Source: Cupriavidus necator A5-1 (GTDB lineage Bacteria; Pseudomonadota; Gammaproteobacteria; Burkholderiales; Burkholderiaceae). Taken from it: a DNA stretch of 64,000 bases. The stretch is taken from assembly GCF_000744095.1 (NCBI RefSeq), contig NZ_JQLI01000004.1, positions 1-64,000 of the forward strand. The letters run 5' to 3'. The notes beneath the pieces were generated by a model. That model ran no database searches, was not told where the DNA came from, and worked only from the letters and a program-made list of their open reading frames with translations. Shown one piece after another: positions 44,343 to 53,110 of this stretch. The position numbers and the translations under genes are program-made. Position 1 is the stretch's first letter; each line of letters opens with the position of its first letter.

Positions 44343-44561
44343 ATGTCCGCAAATATCTACGTGGTACCAGCTCGCGATGAATGGACTGTCGAGACAGCGT
44401 GGGCCAGAGAGCGCGAGATGTTTCGCAAGCAGGACGAAGCGATTTCCGCCGCCACCGAGCGTGCTCGGCGAAGCAGGGTTGATTTGCTGATCCATGGACG
44501 CGCCGGACACATCGAAATGCGGATCTCGTACCGCCGCAATCGCCGCGAATCTCGAGACTGA
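44343..44561 (+). CDS. DUF2188 domain protein
   Basis: 72 aa: IYVVPARDEWTVETAWARER, then KQDEAISAATERARRSRVDL, then LIHGRAGHIEMRISYRRN. The pattern xVVPxxxxWxV, then Q-x-E-A, then HGRxGxI is that of DUF2188, small proteins of unknown function. Start ATG 44343 is in context with weak spacing. It stands alone. Confidence 0.75.
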   Translation: MSANIYVVPARDEWTVETAWAREREMFRKQDEAISAATERARRSRVDLLIHGRAGHIEMRISYRRNRRESRD

Positions 44562-44578
44562 GACCGGTTCGGTGCGCC

Positions 44579-45169
44579 TCAGCCGCCAGATATCGTCGGA
44601 AAGGCCGCTCGAAGCGCCTCCTCGAACGTCGTCCGCGAGAAGCCACCGTAGTGGGATTTCACGAGGCGTCCCAGGGCATCGTAGAACAGCGTGGCAGGAT
44701 ATGCCTTCACGCCTACGGCACGCACAAGCAGCTGGTGATCGTCAAACATAAGGTTCCGGACATGCACGCGAGTCTCAGCCAGAAATTCTTGCACCACCTC
44801 TGGCGACTCTCCCTGATTGACGAAGACAACGTTGATTTCCGGGTGTTCCTTTTGCGCCTGTGCCAGCGCCGGCATCTCGGCGCGGCAAGGGGGGCACCAG
44901 GTAGCCCAGAGGTTCACCACCATCGGTTTCCCGTCAGCTTTCGCCAGCGGTTGCAGCGCACCTCTGCTGTTATATAGCAAGACCAGAGGCACAGTCGCCA
45001 ATGGCGCGGCTTGCCCCTCACTAACGTTGGCCAAGCTGCCTGCCGCCACGGCAGCAACTGCTGTAACCAGGAGTTGCGTGCGAATCAAGCGCGCGCACCG
45101 CTGAAGCGGGCCAGGCTGGCCGATAGCTGTTCGAAGGAACTCAGGAATCATTCCGGATCCAGACTTCAT
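44579..45169 (-). CDS. TlpA-like exported thioredoxin
   Basis: About 196 aa if ATG 45169 is the start; ATG 45151 is an alternative. A membrane or signal segment (LLVTAVAAVAAGSLANVSEG) is followed by a thioredoxin fold: GKPMVVNLWATWCPPCRAEM with the WCPPC active site, INVVFVNQGESPEVVQEFL, and VGVKAYPATLFYDALG with the cis-Pro. This is a periplasmic disulfide reductase of the TlpA/ResA type. The 1.3-kb repeat begins 39 bp upstream, so its promoter has probably been replaced. Confidence 0.85.
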   Translation of the reverse strand: MKSGSGMIPEFLRTAIGQPGPLQRCARLIRTQLLVTAVAAVAAGSLANVSEGQAAPLATVPLVLLYNSRGALQPLAKADGKPMVVNLWATWCPPCRAEMPALAQAQKEHPEINVVFVNQGESPEVVQEFLAETRVHVRNLMFDDHQLLVRAVGVKAYPATLFYDALGRLVKSHYGGFSRTTFEEALRAAFPTISGG

Positions 45170-45207
45170 GTCTGTCCGTGGACGCACGCCGCGTGGCGAG
45201 ACCAATA

Positions 45208-46507
45208 ACGGGATCGGCATCGCCGGGCATCTGCAATCGTGGGGGATTCTCGCCAACTTCTGCTCTTCTGGGATTCAAGGGGGGTACCGACGCCGGTACC
45301 CCTCCGATACTCCCGTTCCCGCGCCCCGGCGCTGGAACGCACTGCGTGGCGCAGCAGGCGACCCGATGTCAGACCGCGGGCGGCAGCAGCTTCTGGTCGA
45401 TGAAGAACTGCAGCGCGTCGCTGAACGCGTCCCGGGTGTCAACCACCTCGCCAAAGCCAGCCTTGCGCAGCTTGATGGTGCTGACGAAGGCAACCGGACC
45501 GGCCGAGGCACCATAGGCGAACGCAAAGTCCGCGTGCTGGTCGCCCTGACCAACGAAGGCCGCCAGATCCCCGCTTGCCAGACCGTGCTTGGCCACGATC
45601 TTCGCCCAGACATCAGCGTTGTCCCGAATGTACTGAGCCACGCTCATCGGCTCATCCGGACCCGTTGCCACGCCAAGCGTCTTGGCCAGCGCGGGCCAGA
45701 CATGCCGCCACGCGAACACATCTCCATTGGTAATGTTGAAGATCTCGTTCGCCGCCTGCGGAGCTTGTCCAGCCCACGCCATCACCTTGCCCACCAGGTC
45801 GGCATCCGCCATCTCCCATACGAAGGCCGGGCCTCCAGGGAAGCTGAACGGCTCGCCCTTCTCGCGCCGAATCGCCGCATACACGCCGATGGCCGGCAGC
45901 ACGTTCAGAGCACCCGGCGTCTTACCCGTCACCAGTTGCGGCCGCAGCACGGTATAGGTGAACCCGTGCTTCGCACCCGCATCGCGGACATAGTCCTGCT
46001 GGTCGAAGAAGAAATTCGCATGATCGTCGCGAGGATCGCTCTCGCGCGCCGGCACGGCGATCGGATGAAGATGGACGCCATACGCCTTCGTGCCCTGCAG
46101 GATCGACACATGCTTCAGGCTCGACTTCCCGGCCACAAGGGGCTCCACCACGTTGCGCAGCATCGCATTGTTGACTTCAATCTGCTCGGCATTCGACCAG
46201 CCCCCCACGAGATCCTTGGCGTTCTCATAGATCGCGGCGTAGGCGACATGCGTGACGCCGCCGAGACCAGAAAGTGCCTCCCTCGATGCCTTCTCGTCGC
46301 GCAGGTCAACCGAGACGAACTCGAAGTCCCGACCGCTCGGAAGCACCGGTTTGCGTCGGGAAATACCGACCACATCCCAGCCCGCATTCAGAAAGGACTC
46401 GATGGCGGCAACGCCGATCAATCCGCTCGCTCCTGCCACCACCACTTTGTTTCGCACGCCCATCACAAGCTCCATGTCATCGTTACTCTTCCCCTTACGC
46501 AAACTCG
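45208..46507. repeat. 1.3-kb direct repeat, copy 2
   Basis: Counterpart of 32843-34142. The left boundary abuts the tlpA-like gene; the right boundary lies in the leader of the PRISE-like gene, after which similarity to copy 1 drops but does not vanish. Confidence 0.9.
45369..46463 (-). CDS. PRISE-like NAD(P)-dependent reductase, copy 2
   Basis: Protein identical to that at 33004-34098 in every residue I compared, with the same start (ATG 46463 after GGAG). The upstream sequence differs, though the LysR-type element is kept at 46588-46614. Either a recent duplication or gene conversion has kept the coding parts alike while the flanks diverged. Confidence 0.8.
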   Translation of the reverse strand: MGVRNKVVVAGASGLIGVAAIESFLNAGWDVVGISRRKPVLPSGRDFEFVSVDLRDEKASREALSGLGGVTHVAYAAIYENAKDLVGGWSNAEQIEVNNAMLRNVVEPLVAGKSSLKHVSILQGTKAYGVHLHPIAVPARESDPRDDHANFFFDQQDYVRDAGAKHGFTYTVLRPQLVTGKTPGALNVLPAIGVYAAIRREKGEPFSFPGGPAFVWEMADADLVGKVMAWAGQAPQAANEIFNITNGDVFAWRHVWPALAKTLGVATGPDEPMSVAQYIRDNADVWAKIVAKHGLASGDLAAFVGQGDQHADFAFAYGASAGPVAFVSTIKLRKAGFGEVVDTRDAFSDALQFFIDQKLLPPAV

Positions 46508-46587
46508 CGTTCGCCAACTGTCAGTTTCGATAAGGGGTACGCCTCGAAGACTATCTGCAGGCCAAAACCGGCGGAAGCGCGTTCCAC

Positions 46588-46614
46588 GGACTATCTGTTA
46601 TGCCCATGTGGAAT
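46588..46614 (-). promoter_or_regulatory. 27-bp LysR-type element, site 11
   Basis: Minus strand: ATTCC (46614-46610), ACATG, GGCAT (46604-46600), AACAGAT, AGTCC (46592-46588). It faces PRISE-like copy 2, 125 bp before its start, and is the counterpart of site 7. Confidence 0.75.
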
Positions 46615-46901
46615 AGCGATTCCGGCTCTGCGCCTGGAGCCATGTGCCGACGCTGTCGGCTCACGACGCATGCCTACTGCGCATGTCGAATCCGGCTGCC
46701 GCAGAGGAAGGCGGCCCTCCTCCGCATTCGCTCCGGTCTTGTCAAACCGCAGAACCCTACCTCTGCAGTAGACCGATCCGCGGAGGAACTCGAATCGCTT
46801 GGGAACACGTCCGGCACGGTGATCCCACCGGCATCCTGCGACCCTTGCTGACCCGGGAAGGTCTATATTCGTATCACGGTTCCCAGGGGGTTCGGAAGGC
46901 A

Positions 46902-47616
46902 ATGGCAGACTACATAACTTCTCCCGGAGGTGGGGACGAACCACTCGCTTCCGCGCAGTCCTGGCGGATAGCTCTCACCCTCCAGGGAGGTGGTGCGCTC
47001 GGCGCCTACCAAGCAGGCGTGTTCCAAACCATGGAGGAAGCCGGCATCGCGCCAGAATGGATCTCAGGCACGTCGGTCGGCGCCATTACCGGCGCGATCA
47101 TCGCCGGCAGCCCCCCCTGGACGGGACACAGAACGTCTGCACGAGTTCTGGCGACAAGGGGCCGACTCGGGGATCGGAGGGTGGGACGGCATGTCGATCC
47201 CCAACCGCCAATGGGCAAGCCTGGTGAGTGCTTGGCAGTCAATGATGATTCGACGCCCTGGCTTCTTTACCCCTCGCATGCCGCTCTTCGCCTTCGGAAG
47301 CGTTTCCGAAGCTGTGAGCCTGTATGACACCTCAGCCCTGAAGGCCACTTTGGAGCAGTTGGTGGATTTCGATCGCCTCAACAGCAACGGCGTACGCCTA
47401 TCGGTCGGCGCGGTGCACGTAGCGACCGGAAAGCTATGCTATGAACGGGCATTCGCGCGTCGCCAGCGAGTGACTGATTACCGCCAAGTTGCGGACGATG
47501 TGCAACTTTCAGTGAGCCGCTCAGCGGCAGGAAGCAAGTCGTTACGGCGCCCATCGACCCGGAATCGCCTTCCTATTTCGCCCGCTTCGAAGCGCGCGCG
47601 GTCCTCTCTGCAATGA
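46902..47616 (+). pseudogene. Patatin-like phospholipase, frameshifted
   Basis: ATG 46902 begins MADYITSPGGGDEPLASAQS; then LQGGGALGAYQAGVFQTMEE (oxyanion loop) and WISGTSVGAITGAIIAGSP (GxSxG nucleophile elbow). At a run of seven C residues near 47110 the frame shifts; the other frame continues ERLHEFWRQGADSGI and SVSEAVSLYDTSALKATLEQ, then LVDFDRLNSNGVRLSVGAVH. The catalytic Asp region and C-terminus are missing. Inactive as it stands. Confidence 0.8.
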
Positions 47617-47753
47617 TTTCTGGGCTTGAACGCGGCGTCGAGCTGGGGAAGGTGGTCGAAGTCGAGAGTGCTGTAGCCCGACTGCAGACCGTACTTTCGG
47701 CCAGCCCCCTCGCTGGACGCCAAGGATCAGCCAAATTCCGCGCTCCATCTTGA
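47532..47753 (+). pseudogene. C-terminal fragment of an unidentified protein
   Basis: An open frame without a start encodes KQVVTAPIDPESPSYFARFE, then ARAVLSAMISGLERGVELGK, then VVEVESAVARLQTVLSASP and stop. The composition looks like real coding sequence, but I cannot assign a family. It follows the broken patatin gene and may be the tail of another truncated gene. Confidence 0.35.
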
Positions 47754-48049
47754 TTTGATGAACAGACTGCCGTCGGAGAACTGCAAGCCAGGCCAGTCAG
47801 CAAACAAGCCTGACTGCACTCAACCAGTCACGCCCATATCGAAGCTCGGTCGCCTTCATTGTCTTGACGATGTCGCCCCCGCCGTCGGCCACATTAATTG
47901 CGCCTCCGTCGTCGTGCATCGTTCGCTTCTGGCTCATTGGACAATGCCAGATAAGATAAGATTGAGATCGAAGCGCACGGGCCGAGGGCCGGACGCCCCG
48001 GTTTGCACCGGGTGCCGGCCCCCGAACAAGGACAAATTGCTCCGCCGCG
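47754..48049. other. Region without a recognisable gene
   Basis: Non-coding or decayed sequence between the patatin remains and the MFS fragment. Confidence 0.35.
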
Positions 48050-48310
48050 CTAGGCGTCCAGTTCTTCCAGCACCTTGCCGCGCGTCTCGATGCCAAACAG
48101 TGCCACCGCCAGCGCCGCGACCAGCGGCACCGCCGCGAGCGCGTAGAACGCGACGTCGACATGCCCGTCGCCCATCAGCCGGGTCACCGCCATGGGCCCG
48201 ATGATGGCGGCGAACTTGGGCCAGATCCCGGCCACGCCGCAGCCCAGCGCGCGCACGCTGGTGGGGTACATCTCAGGCGTATAGACGTACACGGTGATGA
48301 AGTCGTTCGG
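48050..48310 (-). pseudogene. C-terminal fragment of an MFS transporter
   Basis: The frame reads VYTPEMYPTSVRALGCGVAG, then WPKFAAIIGPMAVTRLMGDG, then FYALAAVPLVAALAVALFGI and ETRGKVLEELDA. This is the last third of a sugar-porter-type MFS protein. Its 5' side is fused in frame to the tail of a CAP-domain gene, so it has no start of its own. Confidence 0.75.
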
Positions 48311-48725
48311 CCCCCGTGCTGCCCCGACGACTTCGCCCACCCGTTGGGAGGCAGCGGCACCGGCCTTGCGCGCCCGCAGCAGCGGTGTGGCCTCATAGAA
48401 GCCCTGGTCGCCAGGCGTTTGGTTGTGCTGCGTGCGTATTCAGATAGACCGCGTGTGCCTGGGCGGCGGTGTCGAGCGCCATATCCTGCGCGAGCAGCCC
48501 TACACCGAGCTTCTGGCGCAATGCGTTGACTGCCCTGAACAACGCGAGGTGACCGGATCCTACCGCATAGGTGGGCTCCGGCACGCTCGCCTGCGGAGCG
48601 CGGAAGGCAAAGGCTTCAGGGGTTTGAGCCGCTGGCAGCGGAACGTCGGCGGCCGCACCGGCGGCGACCCCCGACCAAAAGACGGTTGTGGCGAGCACCG
48701 CCGAGCAAATCGTGTTCTTGTTCAT
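48295..48725 (-). pseudogene. CAP-domain exported protein, frameshifted and fused to MFS
   Basis: ATG 48725 starts MNKNTICSAVLATTVFWSGV (signal peptide). Residues AVNALRQKLGVGLLAQDMAL, then DTAAQAHAVYLNTH match the first helices of the CAP (SCP/PR-1) domain. After NTHAAQ a shift is needed to continue TPGDQGFYEATPLLRARKAG, then QRVGEVVG, which is CAP sequence in the frame of the MFS fragment. The rest of the domain is lost at the junction near 48310. Confidence 0.65.
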
Positions 48726-48792
48726 CTTCTTCTTGTTGTTGACCAAATTGGTCGCCGCCCCCTGACGTAACGGTTATTCGGGCTGCCGACTT

Positions 48793-49890
48793 ACTCATAA
48801 GTCAGAAATATAGCGGACAGATGGGTGCCTGAAGAACGAGCGCACGAGCTTCGGGCTGCGTCTAATTTGTGCAAGCTGCTCATGAATTCGCGGGCCCAGC
48901 TTTTCGCCTTTTTGCAAAGGGGAGCGCGCGACGCCGCTGCGCTTGACGTGACTCCACACTAACTCATCCGGATTGAGGTCCGGTGCGTAACCGGGCAGGA
49001 AATGCAAGGTCAGTTTTCCTTGCGTACTGGCAACGTAGTCCTTGACGATGGCTTTCTTATGCGCTGGCAATCCGTCGACGATCAGATGTACCGCCTTCTT
49101 TCGATTGAACATCAGCTTCTTGAGCAGCGTGACGAACAACTCACCGCTGAGCCCGCCTTCGTACGTGGCAAACCAGAAGGCACCCTTCGAATTGACGGCG
49201 GACGCCGCGCTCATGCTTTGCCGCTGGCCCGGCCGCTCGACTACGGGCGTTTCGCCGCGCGGCGCCCAGGTCTTGCCATGCACCGAGTCAGCTCGAAAGC
49301 CCGATTCGTCCCAGAAGAAGATATCCGCCTTCTGCTCACGAGCCTGCCTGGCAATGGCCGGATACGTGTCGTGCCGCCAGCGATCGATTGCCTCCGGATC
49401 GCGTTGGTAAGCGCGCTGCAGCGGCTTTTGCGGCGTCAGGTTCAGGCGTGCCAGCATTGCGCCGATCGAGGCCAGACTCAGCGTCACGCCGAACTTTTGC
49501 TGCACCAGTTCGCGAACCAGGTTGCGCGTCCACAGCCCGAAATCGAACCCGTACTGCATCGGATTCTTGCCGTTGATCCATCGCAGCACCCGCTGCTCCT
49601 GCGCGGGCGTGAGCGTGCGCGGGCGACCCGTGCCTTTGGTCGAGCGCAGCGCCCGTACACCACGGCCGCGCGCCTGGGCGCGAATCTTGTACGCCCACGA
49701 CCGATTCATCCCAAGCGATGCCGCGACATCATCCGGATGCTCCCCCTCGGCCATGCGTTGCACCGCCAGGATGCGCATTTCTTCAAGCGTGTTGTGAGCC
49801 AGGCTGCGACCGTCCCGTTTCATGAGCGCTCCCTTCAATGACTTTCGCTCAAGCATAGACCATTTGTCCGCTAAGTTCCTGACTTATGAG
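48793..49890. mobile_element. IS630-family insertion sequence, second type
   Basis: Inverted ends CTCATAAGTCAG (48793 inward) and CTGACTTATGAG (ending at 49890), with inner parts ending in AGCGGACA on both sides. TA at 48791-48792 and 49891-49892 is the target duplication. Length 1098 bp. Confidence 0.87.
48795..49823 (-). CDS. IS630-family transposase
   Basis: About 342 aa from ATG 49823. Helix-turn-helix DDVAASLGMNRSWAYKIRAQ, winged part GVTLSLASIGAMLARL, and DDE blocks IFFWDESGFRADSVHGKTW, VHLIVDGLPAHKKAIV and FLPGYAPDLNPDELVW. Intact. It is of a different subgroup than the transposase at 6939. Confidence 0.92.
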   Translation of the reverse strand: MKRDGRSLAHNTLEEMRILAVQRMAEGEHPDDVAASLGMNRSWAYKIRAQARGRGVRALRSTKGTGRPRTLTPAQEQRVLRWINGKNPMQYGFDFGLWTRNLVRELVQQKFGVTLSLASIGAMLARLNLTPQKPLQRAYQRDPEAIDRWRHDTYPAIARQAREQKADIFFWDESGFRADSVHGKTWAPRGETPVVERPGQRQSMSAASAVNSKGAFWFATYEGGLSGELFVTLLKKLMFNRKKAVHLIVDGLPAHKKAIVKDYVASTQGKLTLHFLPGYAPDLNPDELVWSHVKRSGVARSPLQKGEKLGPRIHEQLAQIRRSPKLVRSFFRHPSVRYISDL

Positions 49891-49892
49891 TA

Positions 49893-50187
49893 ATACAGTC
49901 AAACTACCAATCTGCCGTAGAACCCCGCAAACCCCACGGGCTTCCCGCCTCTGGGTTTGCTGCTCCCTTTGCCGCCCCTGCCCATGCCGCTGGCCGACAC
50001 GGCTATCGCTGGCCTGGGCGATGAGGCGTTGGCCTTGAAAAGCCTCCCGCTTTGCCTAGCAGCATGTGCGCTGCCTGGAATTCGGCTCTGAAGTTGCTGC
50101 CGCTCCTCCAACAGCCAATCTATGTTGGGATGGGCGCCGACGTCGTCCGCGCGACTGTACGGCGCTGCAGGGATTCCAGTTGCGCTC
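49893..50187. other. Region without a supported gene
   Basis: A 70-codon frame on the minus strand (49899-50111) is open, but it has no recognisable motif or good start. Confidence 0.35.
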
Positions 50188-50526
50188 TCAACAGCAGCAA
50201 TACGCGATCACTGTCTTGCAGCCTCGGCAGATCTGCCCCGTTGCACGTTGCTCCGCCACAAGTGCGGCATCGCAGGCTGGGCACCGGTGGGGGACAAACA
50301 ACCCGCGTAGCTCGCCGGGCTGGACTTCAGTGCCGCAACACTTGCACACATGACACCAGCCGCCGGCAACGCGAAAGCCCCCGCACCGGGAACAATGGTC
50401 GGTCGCGCCCGCAACGTGGTCAGGCGCAACGGACACCGGGTAGATGGAGTGGTATCGCTCGCCGAACTGCTGGATCTCGCTAACGCACCGCGGCGTGGCG
50501 CATCGAATTGAGGAGGTCTCGCTCAC
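50188..50526 (-). CDS. Cys-rich zinc-ribbon hypothetical protein
   Basis: 112 aa from GTG 50526, chosen because GGGAGG lies 6 nt upstream and the previous gene ends just before it. Nine or more cysteines occur in pairs: CSRCGG, CHVCKCCG, CPACDA and ICRGCK. This suggests two zinc ribbons. The C-terminus ends in CCC. No family name can be given. Translationally coupled to the gene at 50529. Confidence 0.6.
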   Translation of the reverse strand: MSETSSIRCATPRCVSEIQQFGERYHSIYPVSVAPDHVAGATDHCSRCGGFRVAGGWCHVCKCCGTEVQPGELRGLFVPHRCPACDAALVAEQRATGQICRGCKTVIAYCCC

Positions 50527-50528
50527 GA

Positions 50529-50919
50529 TCAGCCTCCCGTGCAGGTTTGAGGATCCACGGCCGCCGGCTTTGCCAGCAGCGCGTCGATGCCGGCAACCGC
50601 CGCCGTGTACTCGCAGTCCGGGCCGGGCATGATCCCTTCCCGCTCGTTGTAGACGTGATCCCACATCGTCCTCTCGACGAGGTCACGCAGCTTGCGCAAC
50701 TCGTTCGCCAAGTGGGCCTTCCTGCCGCTGAACGTGGCGACGGAGCCGGAATGCTCGCAGTAGTCGCAGGTGATGTCGGCATCCGGATCCCATGCCGAGA
50801 CGCCCTGGAGGGTGACGCCGCCCGGCATGGGTTGTACGACAGAGGTGGCCAACGCGAAGGTCATCGTCACGGCCACAGTTCGGGCACGCCCGCCCGTGGC
50901 TCTCGAATACAGTCGTCAT
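50529..50919 (-). CDS. Hypothetical zinc-ribbon protein, possibly frameshifted
   Basis: The frame 50876-50529 encodes WDPDADITCDYCEHSGSVAT, then GRKAHLANELRKLRDLVERT and PGPDCEYTAAVAGIDALLA. An ATG at 50919 in another frame gives MTTVFESHGRACPNCGRDDD, whose CPNC would complete a zinc ribbon with CDYC. So the gene probably starts at 50919 and contains an indel near 50875; otherwise it starts at 50876. It ends 3 bp before the next start. Confidence 0.5.
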
Positions 50920-50978
50920 CGCAGGAATCTTCTTGTGTGAATGAGGGAGGTGCCGCCCGCAGCGGGCCACCCGACGGA

Positions 50979-51317
50979 TCAGAGCGCCGCAAGCGGTCGG
51001 CGCGTGGAGGTGGTGCGGGAACTGCGGACTGCCCGTGCGACCATCCAGAGAACCGGCGAATAGGCAGTGGCCACGCACAACCCACCTACCCAGGCCGGCG
51101 GCGCGACGGACTCGGCGCAGTACCCAACCGTTGTCAGCAGCGCCAATAGAAAGGCGGAAACAACGTGGGCCGCTTGCTCGCCTTCGAATGCCTCACCCTC
51201 GCCAAGCATCTGCTTGAGGTGGCTACCGAGGTATGCCGCCAATGGCGCAACCACAGTCGAAGCGATAAGGAGAAAGCTGACAAGGGCGAAGGTCTGGGTT
51301 TGGTACATAGGTTGCAT
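50979..51317 (-). CDS. Small inner-membrane hypothetical protein
   Basis: 112 aa from ATG 51317 (GGGGAG upstream). Three hydrophobic segments: TFALVSFLLIASTVVAPLAA, VVSAFLLALLTTVGYCA and VGGLCVATAYSPVLWMVARA. The tail is basic. No family recognised; context is plasmid or ICE backbone. Confidence 0.55.
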   Translation of the reverse strand: MQPMYQTQTFALVSFLLIASTVVAPLAAYLGSHLKQMLGEGEAFEGEQAAHVVSAFLLALLTTVGYCAESVAPPAWVGGLCVATAYSPVLWMVARAVRSSRTTSTRRPLAAL

Positions 51318-51820
51318 GGGGACTCCCCGGTGGTTTAATCGACAAAACCAGCCTATTTATCGCGCCGGAAACCCTGCAAATATTTCGTTGCAACCCGCCT
51401 TTGCGAAACATGCTCGCTTCGCGCCAGGTCTCGGCGCGGTCACTAGGTGGCGGCAGCGCGTGTAGCGCTTCCAAGAGCGCGGCCCCCGATGCGCTCACCC
51501 TTTGCTGCAACAGGTCCGGCCAACCGGCCTCACCGGAATCGACGCTGTCCGCCAAACCTGACCCTTCGACTTCGCCTTTCTGAGGAGCCCCCTGCATCCC
51601 CGCAGACCGTAGTTACCCGAAGTCACTGCGCATGAGCTGGGCGCGCGGCTCGGCGTGCAGCCCTAACGGCAGTGTCGGCATCGGTACGATCGGGGGCGCA
51701 GCTACTCACATCGGGATCAGGTTCCCACCATCAGGTGCGTCGGATACGTGGCGGGTTTGCGCGGGTACCCGGCCGATCCATAGGATGGACTCCACCAACA
51801 AACGATTTGTGGAGGCACAG
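51318..51820. other. Intergenic region
   Basis: No gene, terminator or repeat that I can support. Confidence 0.35.
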
Positions 51821-52150
51821 ATGGAACTGAAAGAGATCGAACACGCCAGTATCAGCACGTCTGGCTGGGTCGTCGTTCAAGCATCGCGGCTGGAGGCGCT
51901 GCGCAAACTCGCCGCGGCTGCGCAAACTGTTGTGCACGACTGGCCACAGGTGCTGACCGACGAAGAGGTGAACGGGGGTGACGCGGTCGACTGGATCGGG
52001 GGCTCTTCCGGCTATGTCCGGGAGGACATACCCGGTAGATGCCGCGCAACACCTGTCGCGAGTGCGACCCCCGCGGCGGCGGCATGCCAGCGGTGCGCGG
52101 TGGAGCGGAGCCGGGCGGAGGCGAGTCTGGTTGGTGGGCTGCGGACATGA
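51821..52150 (+). CDS. Hypothetical protein (109 aa)
   Basis: ATG 51821 follows GGAGG at 5 nt. The first 65 residues (MELKEIEHASISTSGWVVVQ, then RLEALRKLAAAAQTVVHDWP) look like a real soluble protein; the last 45 are of Ala/Arg-rich low quality, so the original stop may have been lost. Unknown function. Confidence 0.5.
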   Translation: MELKEIEHASISTSGWVVVQASRLEALRKLAAAAQTVVHDWPQVLTDEEVNGGDAVDWIGGSSGYVREDIPGRCRATPVASATPAAAACQRCAVERSRAEASLVGGLRT

Positions 52151-52294
52151 ACTTTGGGCGAGAAAGGCTTCCCTTCAGGCAGGCTGCGGGCGCGCGGGTG
52201 AAGGAAAGTTCATCCCGAGCATCTGTAGCCGGTTTATGCGGAGTGACGCCGTACATTTAGTCGGCCGCTATCACACCGATAGAAAACTTTTTCC

Positions 52295-52323
52295 TTGACT
52301 ATCTACCTAGTAGTAGATAGCAT
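52295..52323 (+). promoter_or_regulatory. Promoter with TetR-type operator, TDGAR locus B
   Basis: -35 TTGACT (52295-52300), 17-bp spacer, -10 TAGCAT (52318-52323). The palindrome CTATCTAC-CTAGTA-GTAGATAG (52299-52320) fills the spacer, so a bound repressor would exclude RNA polymerase. Confidence 0.8.
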
Positions 52324-52329
52324 TCAGTC

Positions 52330-52415
52330 CATGGAACCGCTGCACCGCCAGCAGCAAGCAAGAACGGGCGGATAAGTGGCGATCCCATTGCATTACCGCA
52401 AGGTGGTCTTTTTTT
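52330..52415 (+). ncRNA. Predicted leader RNA or small RNA, locus B
   Basis: About 86 nt from the predicted start to T7 at 52409-52415. The stem before the T run is short (ACC-GCAA-GGT with wobble extension). Similar to locus C in the 3' half (GATCCCATTGCAT, then ACCG). Confidence 0.4.
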
Positions 52416-52427
52416 AGCCCCGAACGT

Positions 52428-52445
52428 CTATCTACTAGTAGATGC
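52428..52445 (+). promoter_or_regulatory. Second operator, TDGAR locus B
   Basis: CTATCTACTAGTAGATGC; the last two bases depart from the perfect palindrome. It lies 78 bp before the start codon. Confidence 0.65.
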
Positions 52446-52523
52446 GATCGTGAAAAGAGACCTGCCGGAAGCCCTGATACCGAATTGACGCGATCCCGAA
52501 ACATCGCCATCCAGGAGCCCACC

Positions 52524-53033
52524 ATGAATGCCAAGTTCGCCAAGACCCTGATCACCGCCGCCACCCTTGCCGCCGCGCTTGCCGGCGGTGTCGCGCAAGC
52601 CGCGGGTGTGCAGGACAGCAGCTTCGCCGGTGACAAGTACGGTTACCAGTTCCGCGTCGGCAAGACGGATGCATTTACCGACGGTGCCCGTACCGGCAAC
52701 TTCGACCCGTTCACCGAAGGCGCCCGCGCCGGCAAGTTCGATCCGTTCACGGACGGCGCGCGCGTCGGCAAGTTCGACCCGTACACCGACGGCGCCCGCA
52801 CGGTTGCAGGCCTGGACCGCAGCAGCGTGTCGTCGCAACCGGGCCGCAGCTTCGACCCGTACACCGACGGTGCGCGTGTTGGCAAGGCTGATCCGTACAC
52901 CGACGGCGCCCGCACCGTCGCTGGCCTGGACCGCAGCGGCGTGTCGTCGCAACCGGCCCGCAGCTTCGACCCGTACACCGACGGTGCACGCGTAGGAAAG
53001 GCTGACCCGTACACCGACGGTGCCCTGGCCTGA
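52524..53033 (+). CDS. TDGAR-repeat exported protein, locus B
   Basis: 169 aa from ATG 52524 (CAGGAG upstream). Signal peptide (LITAATLAAALAGGVAQA, cut near residue 26), then SSFAGDKYGYQFRVGKTDAF and eight motifs: FTDGAR, FTEGAR, FTDGAR, four YTDGAR and a terminal YTDGALA. Spacers alternate between short VGKxDP and long TVAGLDRSSVSSQPGRSF types. No cysteine or catalytic motif; the periodic acidic and Arg residues suggest binding of a metal, polymer or surface, but this is a guess. First gene of the module followed by a 33-aa peptide and tetR. Confidence 0.85.
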   Translation: MNAKFAKTLITAATLAAALAGGVAQAAGVQDSSFAGDKYGYQFRVGKTDAFTDGARTGNFDPFTEGARAGKFDPFTDGARVGKFDPYTDGARTVAGLDRSSVSSQPGRSFDPYTDGARVGKADPYTDGARTVAGLDRSGVSSQPARSFDPYTDGARVGKADPYTDGALA

Positions 53034-53110
53034 TCGCTTCCGGCCCTGAGGCCGGCGGCCCAACCCTTTACGGTGGCGCTCCCGGTGAGCGCTGCCCGAT
53101 GGAGTCCATC

